Origin: Saccharopolyspora aridisoli
GTDB lineage: Bacteria; Actinomycetota; Actinomycetes; Mycobacteriales; Pseudonocardiaceae
Direction: 5' to 3'
DNA length: 64,000 bases
Assembly (NCBI RefSeq): GCF_004348445.1
Contig: NZ_SMKV01000026.1
Span: forward strand, 1 to 64,000
Positions 52,394 through 62,189 of this stretch are shown in pieces; the first letter of the stretch is position 1, and each line of letters opens with the position of its first letter. The translations under genes were made by a program, and so were the position numbers. The notes under the pieces were generated by a model. The model was not told where the DNA came from. It saw nothing but the letters and a program-made list of their open reading frames with translations, and did no database searches.

Positions 52394-53043
52394 TCACCGT
52401 GCTCATCGTCGACGACCAGGACCTGGTGCGGATCGGGTTGCGGACGCTCCTCGAATCCGAGGACGACCTCGACTGCGTCGGCGAAGCCGCCGACGGGCTC
52501 GACGCCGTCCGCAAGGTGCGCGAGCACCACCCAGAAGTGGTGCTCATGGACATCCGGATGTCCGGTGTGGACGGTCTGGAGGCGACCCGGCGCATCACCG
52601 CGGACGCGGACCTGGCCGGTACCAAGGTGATCGTGCTGACCACCTTCGAGATCGACGAGTACGTCTTCAGCGCGCTGCGCGCCGGTGCCAGTGGATTCCT
52701 GCTCAAGGACACCACCCCGGTGGACTTGCTGCGCGCGATCCGCCTGGTCGCGGGCGGCGAGGCGCTGCTCGCGCCGTCGGCGACGCGGAAGCTGGTGCGC
52801 GAGTTCGTCCACCTGGCACCGCGCTCCCGCGATCCGCACCCGCAGCTGCACACGCTCACCGACCGCGAGCGCGAAGTCCTGGCGCTGGTGGCGGAGGGGC
52901 TGAGCAACGAGGAGATCGCCGGACGCCTGGTGGTCAGCCCTGCCACGGCGCGCACGCACGTCAGCCGCGCGATGGTCAAGCTCGGTGCGCGCGACCGCGC
53001 CCAGTTGGTGGTGTTCGCCTACCAGTCCGGCGTCGTCGACTGA
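52390..53043 (+). CDS. NarL/FixJ-family response regulator
   Basis: A 217-residue regulator, partner of the preceding kinase. The receiver domain starts with VLIVDDQDLVRIGLRTLLE, has the phospho-accepting Asp in VVLMDIRMSGVDG (about residue 54), the switch Thr in VIVLTTFE and the Lys in GFLLKDTTP. The C-terminal LuxR helix-turn-helix shows LTDREREVLALVAEGLSNEEIAGRLVVSPATARTHVSRAM. GTG at 52390 overlaps the kinase stop by 4 bp. Its stop lies 1 bp from the stop of the convergent protein kinase gene. A likely target is the divergent sugar importer. Confidence 0.94.
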   Translation: MITVLIVDDQDLVRIGLRTLLESEDDLDCVGEAADGLDAVRKVREHHPEVVLMDIRMSGVDGLEATRRITADADLAGTKVIVLTTFEIDEYVFSALRAGASGFLLKDTTPVDLLRAIRLVAGGEALLAPSATRKLVREFVHLAPRSRDPHPQLHTLTDREREVLALVAEGLSNEEIAGRLVVSPATARTHVSRAMVKLGARDRAQLVVFAYQSGVVD

Positions 53044-53044
53044 C

Positions 53045-54472
53045 TCACTTGCTGATCGGAGCGAATTCCGACCAGGAGGTGTGGGCGAGCTTGTTGTTCG
53101 CGTCCCACAGCTCGACCATGACCCGCACCGAGCCCTCGGGCCTGAGCTGGAGCTTGCACTCGACGTACTCGCCCTCGCTGCTGGTGTCCCGGCACTCGGC
53201 GGTGTGGTGGTAGTCGGTCTCCGAGCGGATCTTGACCCAGTACCCGTCTTTGTAGGTGTCCCTGATCCCGATGTGGTCGCGGTCGGCGTTGAAGCACCCG
53301 TTGCCGCGCGCCTTGCCCTCGTAGGTGATGGTCTTGCACGTCTTCGACGCGTAAGGCCGCCGCGAGGCCGTCGGCGTCGCGGCGTTGCCGGGCGGCGCGG
53401 CCACCTCCGTGGACGCTGTGCTGGTCGACGGGCTGGCCGGCGCGGACTGGCTCGCCGGGGCGCTCGTCGCCGCGGGCGACGTGGGGGTCAGGACCGGCTC
53501 CGCCTGGCCGCGGGTGGGTTCGGGTTGCAGCGTCATGACCGCCGCGGCGACACCGGCCACCGCGGCGACCGCGCCGATGCCTGCGAGCGCGATCGGCCAC
53601 CGCGACTTGCGCCGCTCGGTCTCGATCCCGGCGGACGCGGCGGCGCCGAGCGGGGTGGTGCTGCGCAGCGCTCGTCGGGCCGCTGCCGCGAGCTCACCGG
53701 CGGTGGCGTAGCGCTCGTCGGCGTTCTTGGCCATGCCGGTGGCCACCACGCGGTCGAACGCCGTTGACACGCCGGGCATCGCGGCCGAGGGCTTCGGGGG
53801 CTCGCGGTTGAGGTGGGCGTAGATCAGCGCTTCGGTGCTGGTCACACCGTAGGGCTTGGCGCCGGTGAGGCACTGGAAGAGAACGCAGGCCAGCGAGTAC
53901 ACGTCCACGCGGTGGTCGGACGGGGCGTCGCCGAAGCGCTCTGGAGCCATGTAGGCCAGCGTGCCCATGGTGACGCTGCCGGAGGTGCGGCTCGTGGCGT
54001 CCTGGATGGAGGCCGCGATGCCGAAGTCCACGAGGTAGGCGAATCCGCCCGCGCCGAGCAGCACGTTGGAGGGCTTGACGTCCCGGTGCACCACGCGCGC
54101 GGCGTGCGCGGCGTCGAGCGCCTGCGCGACCTGCTCGATCACGTGCACCACGTCCTGCGGGTGCATCGGACCGTGGGCGGTGAGCCGAGCGCCGAGGTCT
54201 TCGCCCTCGACCAGGCGCATGTCCAGGTAGAGGCGGCCGTCGATCTCGCCGTGGCCGTGGATCGGGATGACGTGGGGTTCGTTGAGGCGGCCAGCGGCGT
54301 GCGCCTCGCGCTTGAAGCGTTCGCGGAACTCCTGGTCAGCCGCCAGGTGCGGAGCGAGCAGCTTGAGCGCGACGATGCGGTCGTGGCGGGTGTCGTAGGC
54401 GCGCAGGATCTCGCCCATCCCCCCGCGGGCGATGACGCCCTCCACCCGGTACGGGCCGAACTGCGACTGCAC
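53045..54472 (-). CDS. Membrane-anchored Ser/Thr protein kinase with extracellular Cys-containing domain
   Basis: A 475-residue Hanks-type kinase. Residues 1-265 form the catalytic domain: glycine loop IARGGMGEIL, VALKLL (Lys), VVHRDVKPSNVLL (catalytic loop), LVDFGIAAS (DFG) and MAPERFG. A single transmembrane helix follows (WPIALAGIGAVAAVAGVAAAVMTL, about 290-313), then a Ser/Thr/Pro/Ala-rich linker of about 60 residues, and an extracellular domain of about 100 residues with four Cys and many charged or aromatic residues (KTCKTITYEGKA, GYWVKIRSETDYHH, VECKLQLRPEGS). It has no PASTA repeats. The extracellular part is a likely ligand sensor that I cannot assign. ATG at 54472. Confidence 0.93.
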   Translation of the reverse strand: MQSQFGPYRVEGVIARGGMGEILRAYDTRHDRIVALKLLAPHLAADQEFRERFKREAHAAGRLNEPHVIPIHGHGEIDGRLYLDMRLVEGEDLGARLTAHGPMHPQDVVHVIEQVAQALDAAHAARVVHRDVKPSNVLLGAGGFAYLVDFGIAASIQDATSRTSGSVTMGTLAYMAPERFGDAPSDHRVDVYSLACVLFQCLTGAKPYGVTSTEALIYAHLNREPPKPSAAMPGVSTAFDRVVATGMAKNADERYATAGELAAAARRALRSTTPLGAAASAGIETERRKSRWPIALAGIGAVAAVAGVAAAVMTLQPEPTRGQAEPVLTPTSPAATSAPASQSAPASPSTSTASTEVAAPPGNAATPTASRRPYASKTCKTITYEGKARGNGCFNADRDHIGIRDTYKDGYWVKIRSETDYHHTAECRDTSSEGEYVECKLQLRPEGSVRVMVELWDANNKLAHTSWSEFAPISK

Positions 54473-54687
54473 GGCTGCTGCTCCTCGTCCGAAGTTGCGG
54501 CCATCCTATTGGGTTACGCGGAGCGCACAGCACGGCCCACTGCCCGATCCGCTGAACGGCCGCTGCGGTCGGTGAAGTTTCTGCTACGAAGCGCCAGCCC
54601 CAGCTGCGCCGATCATCGAGCGCCTGCTAACAAAGCGAAGAACGATCATGTTTCGCCACCGGCTTGGGGAAAGGACCGGTCCCACAG

Positions 54688-55884
54688 ATGTCGACGACCG
54701 ACGACGGCACGGACGCACGCAAGATCGATCGCGGGGAGAGCACCGGTGAGTGCCCGGTGAGCCGGGATTCCGGCGGTGTGTGGCGCGTTCGCGGTCACGC
54801 CGCCGCCCGCGCGGCCCTGCGCAGCACCGACACGGTCCAGGCCGGTCTCGGCGTGGAGACCGTGGAGAAGATGCCCGCCAAGATCCGCCGCCCGGTCCTC
54901 TACCGAGACGGTCCGGAGCACCGCGAGCACCGCCGCCAGACGGCGAAGTACTTCACTCCCCGCAAGGTCGACGAGTCCTACCGGGGGATCATGGAGCGGG
55001 TCAGCGACGAGCAGCTGGCCAAGCTCACGGCCAACGGGACCGCGGTGCTCTCGGAGCTGAGCTTCGAGCTGGCGATCGGCGTGGCGTGCGCGGTGATCGG
55101 GCTGACCGAGAGCCGTCCGGGACTGGCGGGACGCCTGGAGCGGTTCTTCCCGGAGGAGTTCGGCGAACCGGGTTTCACGAGCCTGCACGGCCTGTACTGG
55201 GTGTGGCGGCAGGCGGTGAACTGGGGCGGCATCTACTTCGCCGACGTGCTGCCCGCGGTGCGCGCCCGGCGCAAGCAGCCGCAGGACGACCTCATCTCGC
55301 ACCTGCTGGCGGACGGTTGCTCGTCTGCGGAGATCCTCGGCGAGTGCATCACGGTCGCGGCGGCGGGCATGGTCACGACCCGCGAGTTCGTGAACCTGGC
55401 TGCCTGGCACCTGTTCACCGATGACGCTCTGCGCGAGCGCTACGTCAACGCCGACGAGGCCGAGCGGCTGGCGATCCTGCACGAGTTCCTGCGGCTGGAG
55501 CCGGTCGTCGCGCACCTGATGCGCCGCACCACGGCTCCGGTGGAGCTGCCCGGCGAAGACGGCCAGACGCACACCGTTCCGGCAGGTGAGGTCATCGACA
55601 TCGATGTGAACAGCACCAACGCCGATGAGGCCGCGTTCGGCGAGAAGCCGCTGCAGGTGTGCCCGCACCGCGAGCTCACCGACGCCACGGCGCCGGGGCT
55701 GTCGTTCAGCGACGGTCCGCACCGCTGCCCGGGCAACAACATCGCCATGCAGGAGACCGACGTCTTCCTGACCAAGCTGCTCGCCCTCCCCGGCGTGCGC
55801 CTGCAGACCCCGCCGAGGGTGTCGTTCAACGACGCCATCGGCGGCTACGAGCTGCGGGGCATGGTCGTGGCCGTCGGCGAGTGA
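54688..55884 (+). CDS. Cytochrome P450
   Basis: A 398-residue soluble bacterial P450. The heme-binding loop FSDGPHRCPGNN contains the axial Cys347; the K-helix ExxR appears in EFLRLEPVV and the I-helix has AAAGMVTTREF, where the usual acid-alcohol pair AG-x-(D/E)-T is replaced by Val-Thr, so the residue before Thr is not acidic. That change is known in P450s that use other proton-delivery routes or rely on substrate hydroxyls. ATG at 54688 has AAAGGA about 12 nt upstream; TTG at 54664 is possible. No ferredoxin gene is adjacent. The substrate is unknown. It is convergent with the GH30 gene. Confidence 0.92.
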   Translation: MSTTDDGTDARKIDRGESTGECPVSRDSGGVWRVRGHAAARAALRSTDTVQAGLGVETVEKMPAKIRRPVLYRDGPEHREHRRQTAKYFTPRKVDESYRGIMERVSDEQLAKLTANGTAVLSELSFELAIGVACAVIGLTESRPGLAGRLERFFPEEFGEPGFTSLHGLYWVWRQAVNWGGIYFADVLPAVRARRKQPQDDLISHLLADGCSSAEILGECITVAAAGMVTTREFVNLAAWHLFTDDALRERYVNADEAERLAILHEFLRLEPVVAHLMRRTTAPVELPGEDGQTHTVPAGEVIDIDVNSTNADEAAFGEKPLQVCPHRELTDATAPGLSFSDGPHRCPGNNIAMQETDVFLTKLLALPGVRLQTPPRVSFNDAIGGYELRGMVVAVGE

Positions 55885-55890
55885 CGGTGC

Positions 55891-55924
55891 GGTGGGGGAA
55901 GTTCCCGCGGGCGCTCCCCCCACC
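55891..55924. terminator. Bidirectional hairpin between P450 and GH30 genes
   Basis: GGTGGGGGA (55891-55899) pairs with TCCCCCCACC (55915-55924, one bulged base) around a 15-nt loop, between two convergent stop codons. Confidence 0.6.
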
Positions 55925-55929
55925 TCGCC

Positions 55930-57375
55930 TCAAACCCCCTGCCAAGTGAAGGTCGTGACGGCCCCCGCCGGGAGGGCGTGCTCGAAGCTCTGACCGCCGC
56001 TGCGCACCTGGAAGGCCTGTTCGGAGTCCGAGGCGTTCAGCACCAGCAGAGCGATGGAGCCATCGCTGTTGCGGAAGGCGACGGACTCGATGCCATTGGG
56101 GTTGCTGGTCGATTCCACGCGCTGCGCCCCGGGTTCCACGAACTTCGCGACGTGGCCGAGGACGTAGTACTCCTCGTTGTAGGTGACCTGCCCGTCGTCG
56201 GTGTTGACGGTGACCACGCCCCGGCAATCGGAGCAGCCGCCGTTGGTCGGGCCGTGGTTCTGGTCCAGCGCCACGTTCCACAGCGCGACGCCCTTGGCCC
56301 AGTTCCGGGTTCCGCCGATGACGAGGTTCTGCGTCTGCCACTTGAGGTTCTGGGCGAAGTCCGGCGACCAGTCACCACCGGAGCACTCGGTGAGCCAGAT
56401 GTCCTTGTCCGGGTGCGCCTGCTGGAACTCGCTCTGACCGGACACGTCGCCCTCGTAGCAGTGGAAGGCCGCGCCCTGCACGTACTGGCCCGCTTCGGGG
56501 TCGTCGACGACGATGCCCGGGTACTCGGGGTGCGACCAGTTGTGGTCCCACGCGAGCAGCTGCGTCTTCAGACCGGATGCGGCCAACTTCGGGCCGATCT
56601 CGTCGCCGATCGCCGCGGCCTGCTGCTCCGGGGACATGTGCATCGACGGGTATCCAGCGGAACCGTCACCGGACTCGGGGTGGTAGGGCTCGTTCTGGAT
56701 GCTCAGGAAGTCCAGCGGCACACCGGCGTCGGAGTAGGCCTGGGCGGCCTTGACGAGGTAGTCGGCGAACACGCCGTGGTTCTCGGTCTTGAGCTCACCG
56801 CCGTCGACGTCGTCGTTGGTCTTCATCCACGCCGGAGCGCTCCAAGGCGTGCCCATCACCTTCAGGCCCGGGTTGATCTGCTTGGCCTGCCGCAGGATCG
56901 GCAGGATGTAGGCCTCGTCGTGCCCGGTGGTGAAGTCGGCGAGGTCGCAGCAGGTGTCGTCGAAGGTGTAGTCGCCGGACTCGGCGGTGGCGAAGTCGCT
57001 GGCGCCCAGCGGCTGCCGCACCATGCTCAGCCCGATGCCGTCGGCGCCGAAGAGGTCGTTCATCAGCTCGTCGCGCGTGCCCTGGTCGAGGTTGTTGGCG
57101 ACCAGCGAGGCCGAGGAGTCGGTGAAAGCGGCGCCGAACCCGTCGATGGTCTGGTAGGTCGTGGCCGGGTCCACGTCGATGATCGTTTTCGCGCTGCCGC
57201 CGGACCCGAACTCCACGTCCGCTTGGCGTTCGAGGAGCTTGCTCTTGTCGCCGGTGGTCTCCCACACCTGCACGACCGGCGCGGCACCGCCGGGCGCGGC
57301 GCCCGCAGCCGTGCCCAGCAGCAGGGTGCCGGCGAGCAGCGCGGCACGCCTGCGCCAGGGTCGGGTTCGCTCCAT
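55930..57375 (-). CDS. Secreted glycoside hydrolase family GH30
   Basis: A 481-residue exported beta-glycosidase. The signal peptide is Arg-rich with a hydrophobic core (MERTRPWRRRAALLAGTLLLG, AlaAla-type site near 30). The GH30 barrel shows IDGFGAAFTDSSA at the start, the acid/base in LSIQNEPYHP (Glu229) and the nucleophile in IWLTECSGG (Glu330); the C-terminal beta-sandwich ends in VTTFTWQGV. Family activities include endo-beta-1,6-glucanase, glucosylceramidase and beta-xylosidase; the FGAAFTDSSASL start is most like the exo/endo-beta-1,6-glucanase subfamily. ATG at 57375 has a GAGAGGAA site. It is divergent from a GH3 gene, suggesting joint glucan use. Confidence 0.93.
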   Translation of the reverse strand: MERTRPWRRRAALLAGTLLLGTAAGAAPGGAAPVVQVWETTGDKSKLLERQADVEFGSGGSAKTIIDVDPATTYQTIDGFGAAFTDSSASLVANNLDQGTRDELMNDLFGADGIGLSMVRQPLGASDFATAESGDYTFDDTCCDLADFTTGHDEAYILPILRQAKQINPGLKVMGTPWSAPAWMKTNDDVDGGELKTENHGVFADYLVKAAQAYSDAGVPLDFLSIQNEPYHPESGDGSAGYPSMHMSPEQQAAAIGDEIGPKLAASGLKTQLLAWDHNWSHPEYPGIVVDDPEAGQYVQGAAFHCYEGDVSGQSEFQQAHPDKDIWLTECSGGDWSPDFAQNLKWQTQNLVIGGTRNWAKGVALWNVALDQNHGPTNGGCSDCRGVVTVNTDDGQVTYNEEYYVLGHVAKFVEPGAQRVESTSNPNGIESVAFRNSDGSIALLVLNASDSEQAFQVRSGGQSFEHALPAGAVTTFTWQGV

Positions 57376-57444
57376 CGCGAGTTCCTCTCAACCGAGGGAC
57401 GGGTGAACGACGGGGATCATTCGCCAAATCCGCCACGAACGCAC

Positions 57445-57458
57445 ATGGGAATTCCCAT
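57445..57458. promoter_or_regulatory. Perfect 14-bp palindrome ATGGGAATTCCCAT between GH30 and GH3 genes
   Basis: Central in the divergent 339-bp gap, 70 bp before the GH30 start and 257 bp before the GH3 start. The TGGGA...TCCCA half-sites are the same as in CebR-type LacI operators of Streptomyces, although the centre is 2 bp shorter. No other gene is present in 57376-57714. Confidence 0.5.
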
Positions 57459-57714
57459 TTCATACTGCATTCCGGCGAACATCGCGCGGTTTTCCGGGGC
57501 TCCGTGTCGAACTCTCGCCACACTTCCCGAGATCCCGTTCCCGGTGCTATGTTCGGCAATCACGACAAACCCGACCGAACCGCGACGTCCCAGGACTGCA
57601 TCGGTTCGGAGGCATTCGATCCGCGCGGGAATCCGAAACTCTAGGAATTCAACACGCAATAGCACGAATGCCCTCCAGCACTGTGTGCTCTCAACGCGGA
57701 GGAGATGCGTTCTC

Positions 57715-59538
<1,824 letters not shown>

Positions 59539-59547
59539 TCGACCGCC

Positions 59548-59586
59548 AGATCCCCCTGGTCACTGATGAGGTGGCCAGGGGGATCT
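59548..59586 (+). terminator. Strong hairpin after the GH3 gene
   Basis: AGATCCCCCTGGTCAC (59548-59563) pairs with GTGGCCAGGGGGATCT (59571-59586) with one G-T pair in a 16-bp stem and a 7-nt loop, 10 bp beyond the stop. Confidence 0.85.
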
Positions 59587-59715
59587 CATGTCTTCGCACC
59601 CTGCACTTCACCGAACGAGGACAACACATCCGGGCGCAGCGAGGACACGACCGGCTGGACACCGAGCGAATGGGCCTCACGAGACAATCCCCCGGAAGCC
59701 AGAACGGGACCACGG

Positions 59716-59865
59716 TCAACGTACGAGGGCAGTAAGGAGCTGGAGCCAGGCCGCCCGCAGCAAGAGGCGGGTTGTACCTTCCCGGTCGTCGGCGGTCGGT
59801 TGCCGGCGGATGTAGCGCACCTGGAAGTCCTCTTCGATTTCGTCGGGCCGGGCGTCGTCGCACAT
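59716..59865 (-). CDS. Small 49-residue protein of unknown function
   Basis: ATG at 59865 (weak AGGG site) opens a 49-residue frame with steady third-position G/C. The product has an acidic first third (MCDDARPDEIEEDFQ), then VRYIRRQPTADDREG and an amphipathic or membrane-associating helix (TTRLLLRAAWLQLLTALVR). The region otherwise has no gene for 580 bp, and the frame codes tidily to a stop. I do not know a family, but the pattern looks like a conserved small actinobacterial protein. It is divergent from the aldo/keto reductase at 60121. Confidence 0.6.
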   Translation of the reverse strand: MCDDARPDEIEEDFQVRYIRRQPTADDREGTTRLLLRAAWLQLLTALVR

Positions 59866-60120
59866 CGACCCTGAACTTTCGACGCCTGGCAAGACTCCGT
59901 TGTCTCGCCAGGCCACACGCCCGGCCGAAGCGCGGCGTGCGCTGGATACCTTGGCGGTTACCTCGCGTTTACGCAAGAGATCATCACCGGCGAACACGCT
60001 GAGTTGATCGAAAATGCGCGTCTGACCTGCGATGATCGAACGAAAGTGAGCCGATCGGGTGGAGCAGCGGCCAATGCTGCGAACGGCGGCTTGCGCTTCG
60101 AGGCGACCAGGAGGACGCGA
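59866..60120. other. Divergent promoter region, 255 bp
   Basis: Holds the promoters of the small protein gene and the aldo/keto reductase. AT-richer stretch at 59960-60050. The plus-strand frame is open from 60004 but not conserved before 60121. Confidence 0.35.
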
Positions 60121-61122
60121 ATGCACTACCGGCATCTGGGCAGCAGCGGCTTGATCATCAGCGAGCTGGTGTACGGCAACTGGATCACGCACGGCTCCCA
60201 GGTCGAGGAGAACGCCGCCGTGGCCTGCGTGCGTGCCGCGCTGAACAACGGCATCACCAGCTTCGACACCGCCGACGTCTACGCAGGTGGACGCGCCGAG
60301 GAAGTCCTCGGGCGGGCGTTGAAGTCCGAGCGCCGCGAGGGGCTGGAGATCTTCACCAAGGTCTACCACCCGATGGGCGAGGGCAAGAACGACCGCGGGC
60401 TGTCCCGCAAGCACATCATGGAGTCGATCGACAACTCGCTGCGCAGGCTGCAGACCGACTACGTCGACCTGTACCAGGCGCACCGCTACGACCCGGAGAC
60501 TCCGCTGGAGGAGACGATGGAGGCCTTCGCCGACGTCGTCCGCAGCGGAAAAGCCCACTACATCGGGGTTTCCGAGTGGACCGCTGACCAGATCCGCGCG
60601 GGCCACCAGCTGGCTCGCGAGCTGCGGATCCCGCTGGTGTCCAACCAGCCGCAGTACTCGGCGCTGTGGCGGGTCATCGAGGGCGAGGTCGTCCCGGCGT
60701 CCCGCGAGCTGGGAATCGGGCAGATCGTGTTCTCCCCCATCGCCCAGGGCGTGCTGACCGGCAAGTACAAGCCGGGTGCCGCGCCGCCGGAAGGCTCGCG
60801 CGCCACCGACGAGCGCGGGTCGACGTTCGTGGCCCGCTACCTGCGCGAGGAGGTCCTGGAGCGCGTCCAGCAGCTCAAGCCGCTTGCCGAGAACGCGGGC
60901 TTGTCGCTGGCCCAGCTGGCGGTGGCGTGGGTGTTGCAGAACGACAACGTTTCGGCCGCCATCATCGGTGCCTCCCGCCCCGAGCAGGTGTCGGAGAACG
61001 CCGTCGCCGCTGGTGCGCAGCTCGACGGGGAGCTGGTGGCGAAGATGAACGAGGTCCTCGCCCCGGTCGCGGTCACCGATCCGGGCAAGACCGCCGAGAA
61101 CGCCCCGAAGTCCCGCAGCTGA
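60121..61122 (+). CDS. Aldo/keto reductase (potassium-channel-beta-like)
   Basis: A 333-residue NADP(H)-dependent oxidoreductase. Motifs: MHYRHLGSSGLIISELVYGNW, the catalytic Asp/Tyr in SFDTADVYAGGRAEEVLGRAL, Lys in IFTKVYHP, YVDLYQAHRYD in place of the usual QxHRxD, GVSEWTADQI and the cofactor site IVFSPIAQGVLTGKYKPG and SAAIIGASRPEQVSEN. The HRYDPETPLEETMEAF segment places it with AKR6-like proteins (YajO, potassium channel beta). The substrate is unknown, perhaps aldehydes. ATG at 60121 follows AGGAGGA; the frame extends 39 codons upstream without conservation. The HAD gene follows on the same strand after 74 bp. Confidence 0.92.
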   Translation: MHYRHLGSSGLIISELVYGNWITHGSQVEENAAVACVRAALNNGITSFDTADVYAGGRAEEVLGRALKSERREGLEIFTKVYHPMGEGKNDRGLSRKHIMESIDNSLRRLQTDYVDLYQAHRYDPETPLEETMEAFADVVRSGKAHYIGVSEWTADQIRAGHQLARELRIPLVSNQPQYSALWRVIEGEVVPASRELGIGQIVFSPIAQGVLTGKYKPGAAPPEGSRATDERGSTFVARYLREEVLERVQQLKPLAENAGLSLAQLAVAWVLQNDNVSAAIIGASRPEQVSENAVAAGAQLDGELVAKMNEVLAPVAVTDPGKTAENAPKSRS

Positions 61123-61196
61123 CCACCACGTCGCCCTTCCGGGCGTGCCGACGAGCCCGTAACCTGCGAGCGTTGGACACGACCGGGAGGGCGACG

Positions 61197-61919
61197 ATGC
61201 GACCGGAACGCCTGGTGGACGCGGTGCTGTTCGACACCTTCGGCACCGTCGTCGACTGGAGGGCCGGCATCTCGCAGGCGGTGGCGGAGTTCTCCAGCGC
61301 CGTCGACCCGAACGAGTTCGCGCTGGCGTGGCGCGGCCGCTACCAGCCGTCGATGGCTCCGGTTCGCAGCGGCGAGCGGGAGTTCGTCGACCTCGACGTC
61401 CTGCACCGCGAGAACCTCGAAGCCACTGCGGCTGCGACCGGGCTCCCCCTCGACACCGCCGATCCGTCCGATGTGGACTGGCTCAACCGCGCGTGGCACC
61501 GGCTGCCCGCCTGGCCCGACAGCGTTCCCGGGCTGACCGAGCTCAAGCGGCACTTCATCATCGGCCCGCTGTCCAACGGCCACACCGCCCTGCTGACCAA
61601 CATGGCCAAGCACGCGAGCCTGCCGTGGGACGTGATCATCGGTTCGGACATCACCCGCGCCTACAAGCCCGACCCCAACGCCTACCTCCGCACCGCCGAA
61701 CTCCTCCGGCTGCCGCCAGAACGCGTCATGCTGTGCGCGGCCCACAACACCGACCTCGCCGCCGCGCAGGAAGCCGGCCTGCGCACGGCGTTCATCCCCC
61801 GGCCCGCCGAGTACGGCCCGAGCCAGCGCCTGGACCTCCAGGCCACGGGACCGTGGGACGTCATCGCCCAGGACATCGTCGACCTGGCCACGCAGCTGCG
61901 GGAGCACGTCCCGAGCTGA
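61197..61919 (+). CDS. HAD-superfamily haloacid dehalogenase type II
   Basis: A 240-residue hydrolase. The nucleophile is in VLFDTFGTVVDWR, motif II is PLSNGHTALL, motif III Lys is in TRAYKPDPNAYL, and the acidic loop is MLCAAHNTDLAAAQEAGL. These, with a helical cap of about 80 residues (YQPSMAPVRSGEREFVDLD), are those of L-2-haloacid dehalogenases. Actual dehalogenation is unproven. ATG at 61197 has GGGAGGG. It is probably an independent gene or read with the aldo/keto reductase. Confidence 0.9.
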   Translation: MRPERLVDAVLFDTFGTVVDWRAGISQAVAEFSSAVDPNEFALAWRGRYQPSMAPVRSGEREFVDLDVLHRENLEATAAATGLPLDTADPSDVDWLNRAWHRLPAWPDSVPGLTELKRHFIIGPLSNGHTALLTNMAKHASLPWDVIIGSDITRAYKPDPNAYLRTAELLRLPPERVMLCAAHNTDLAAAQEAGLRTAFIPRPAEYGPSQRLDLQATGPWDVIAQDIVDLATQLREHVPS

Positions 61920-62189
61920 CCTCGCGTGGAAGACCCGCTCTCACAGCAGGTCGGGACGTAGGTCGGTTGGACGTCGGCGTTGCCGAGGATCGTGACCAGC
62001 AGCGTTCCGCGCGCAACCGGCGCGCCGCCAGCTCCGGCCGCGCGGCAGGCTGCCTGGCCAGGCCGGGTTCGAGGGAACCACCGGAGAGGCTTTCGACCTA
62101 CGGGTGACGAGTTCGTGCGACACGACCTCCACGTGCGGCAGGTGTTCGCGAGCGGTCGCAGCACCCTGCCGAGCTATGCCAGACCGCCA

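Noticed and set aside
55978-57714. Long plus-strand open frame running through the GH30 locus into GH3
   Set aside because: It is antisense to a clearly functional GH30 enzyme with both catalytic Glu motifs; the frame is open because of GC-rich codon bias. The real GH3 start is the ATG at 57715 with signal peptide and ribosome binding site.
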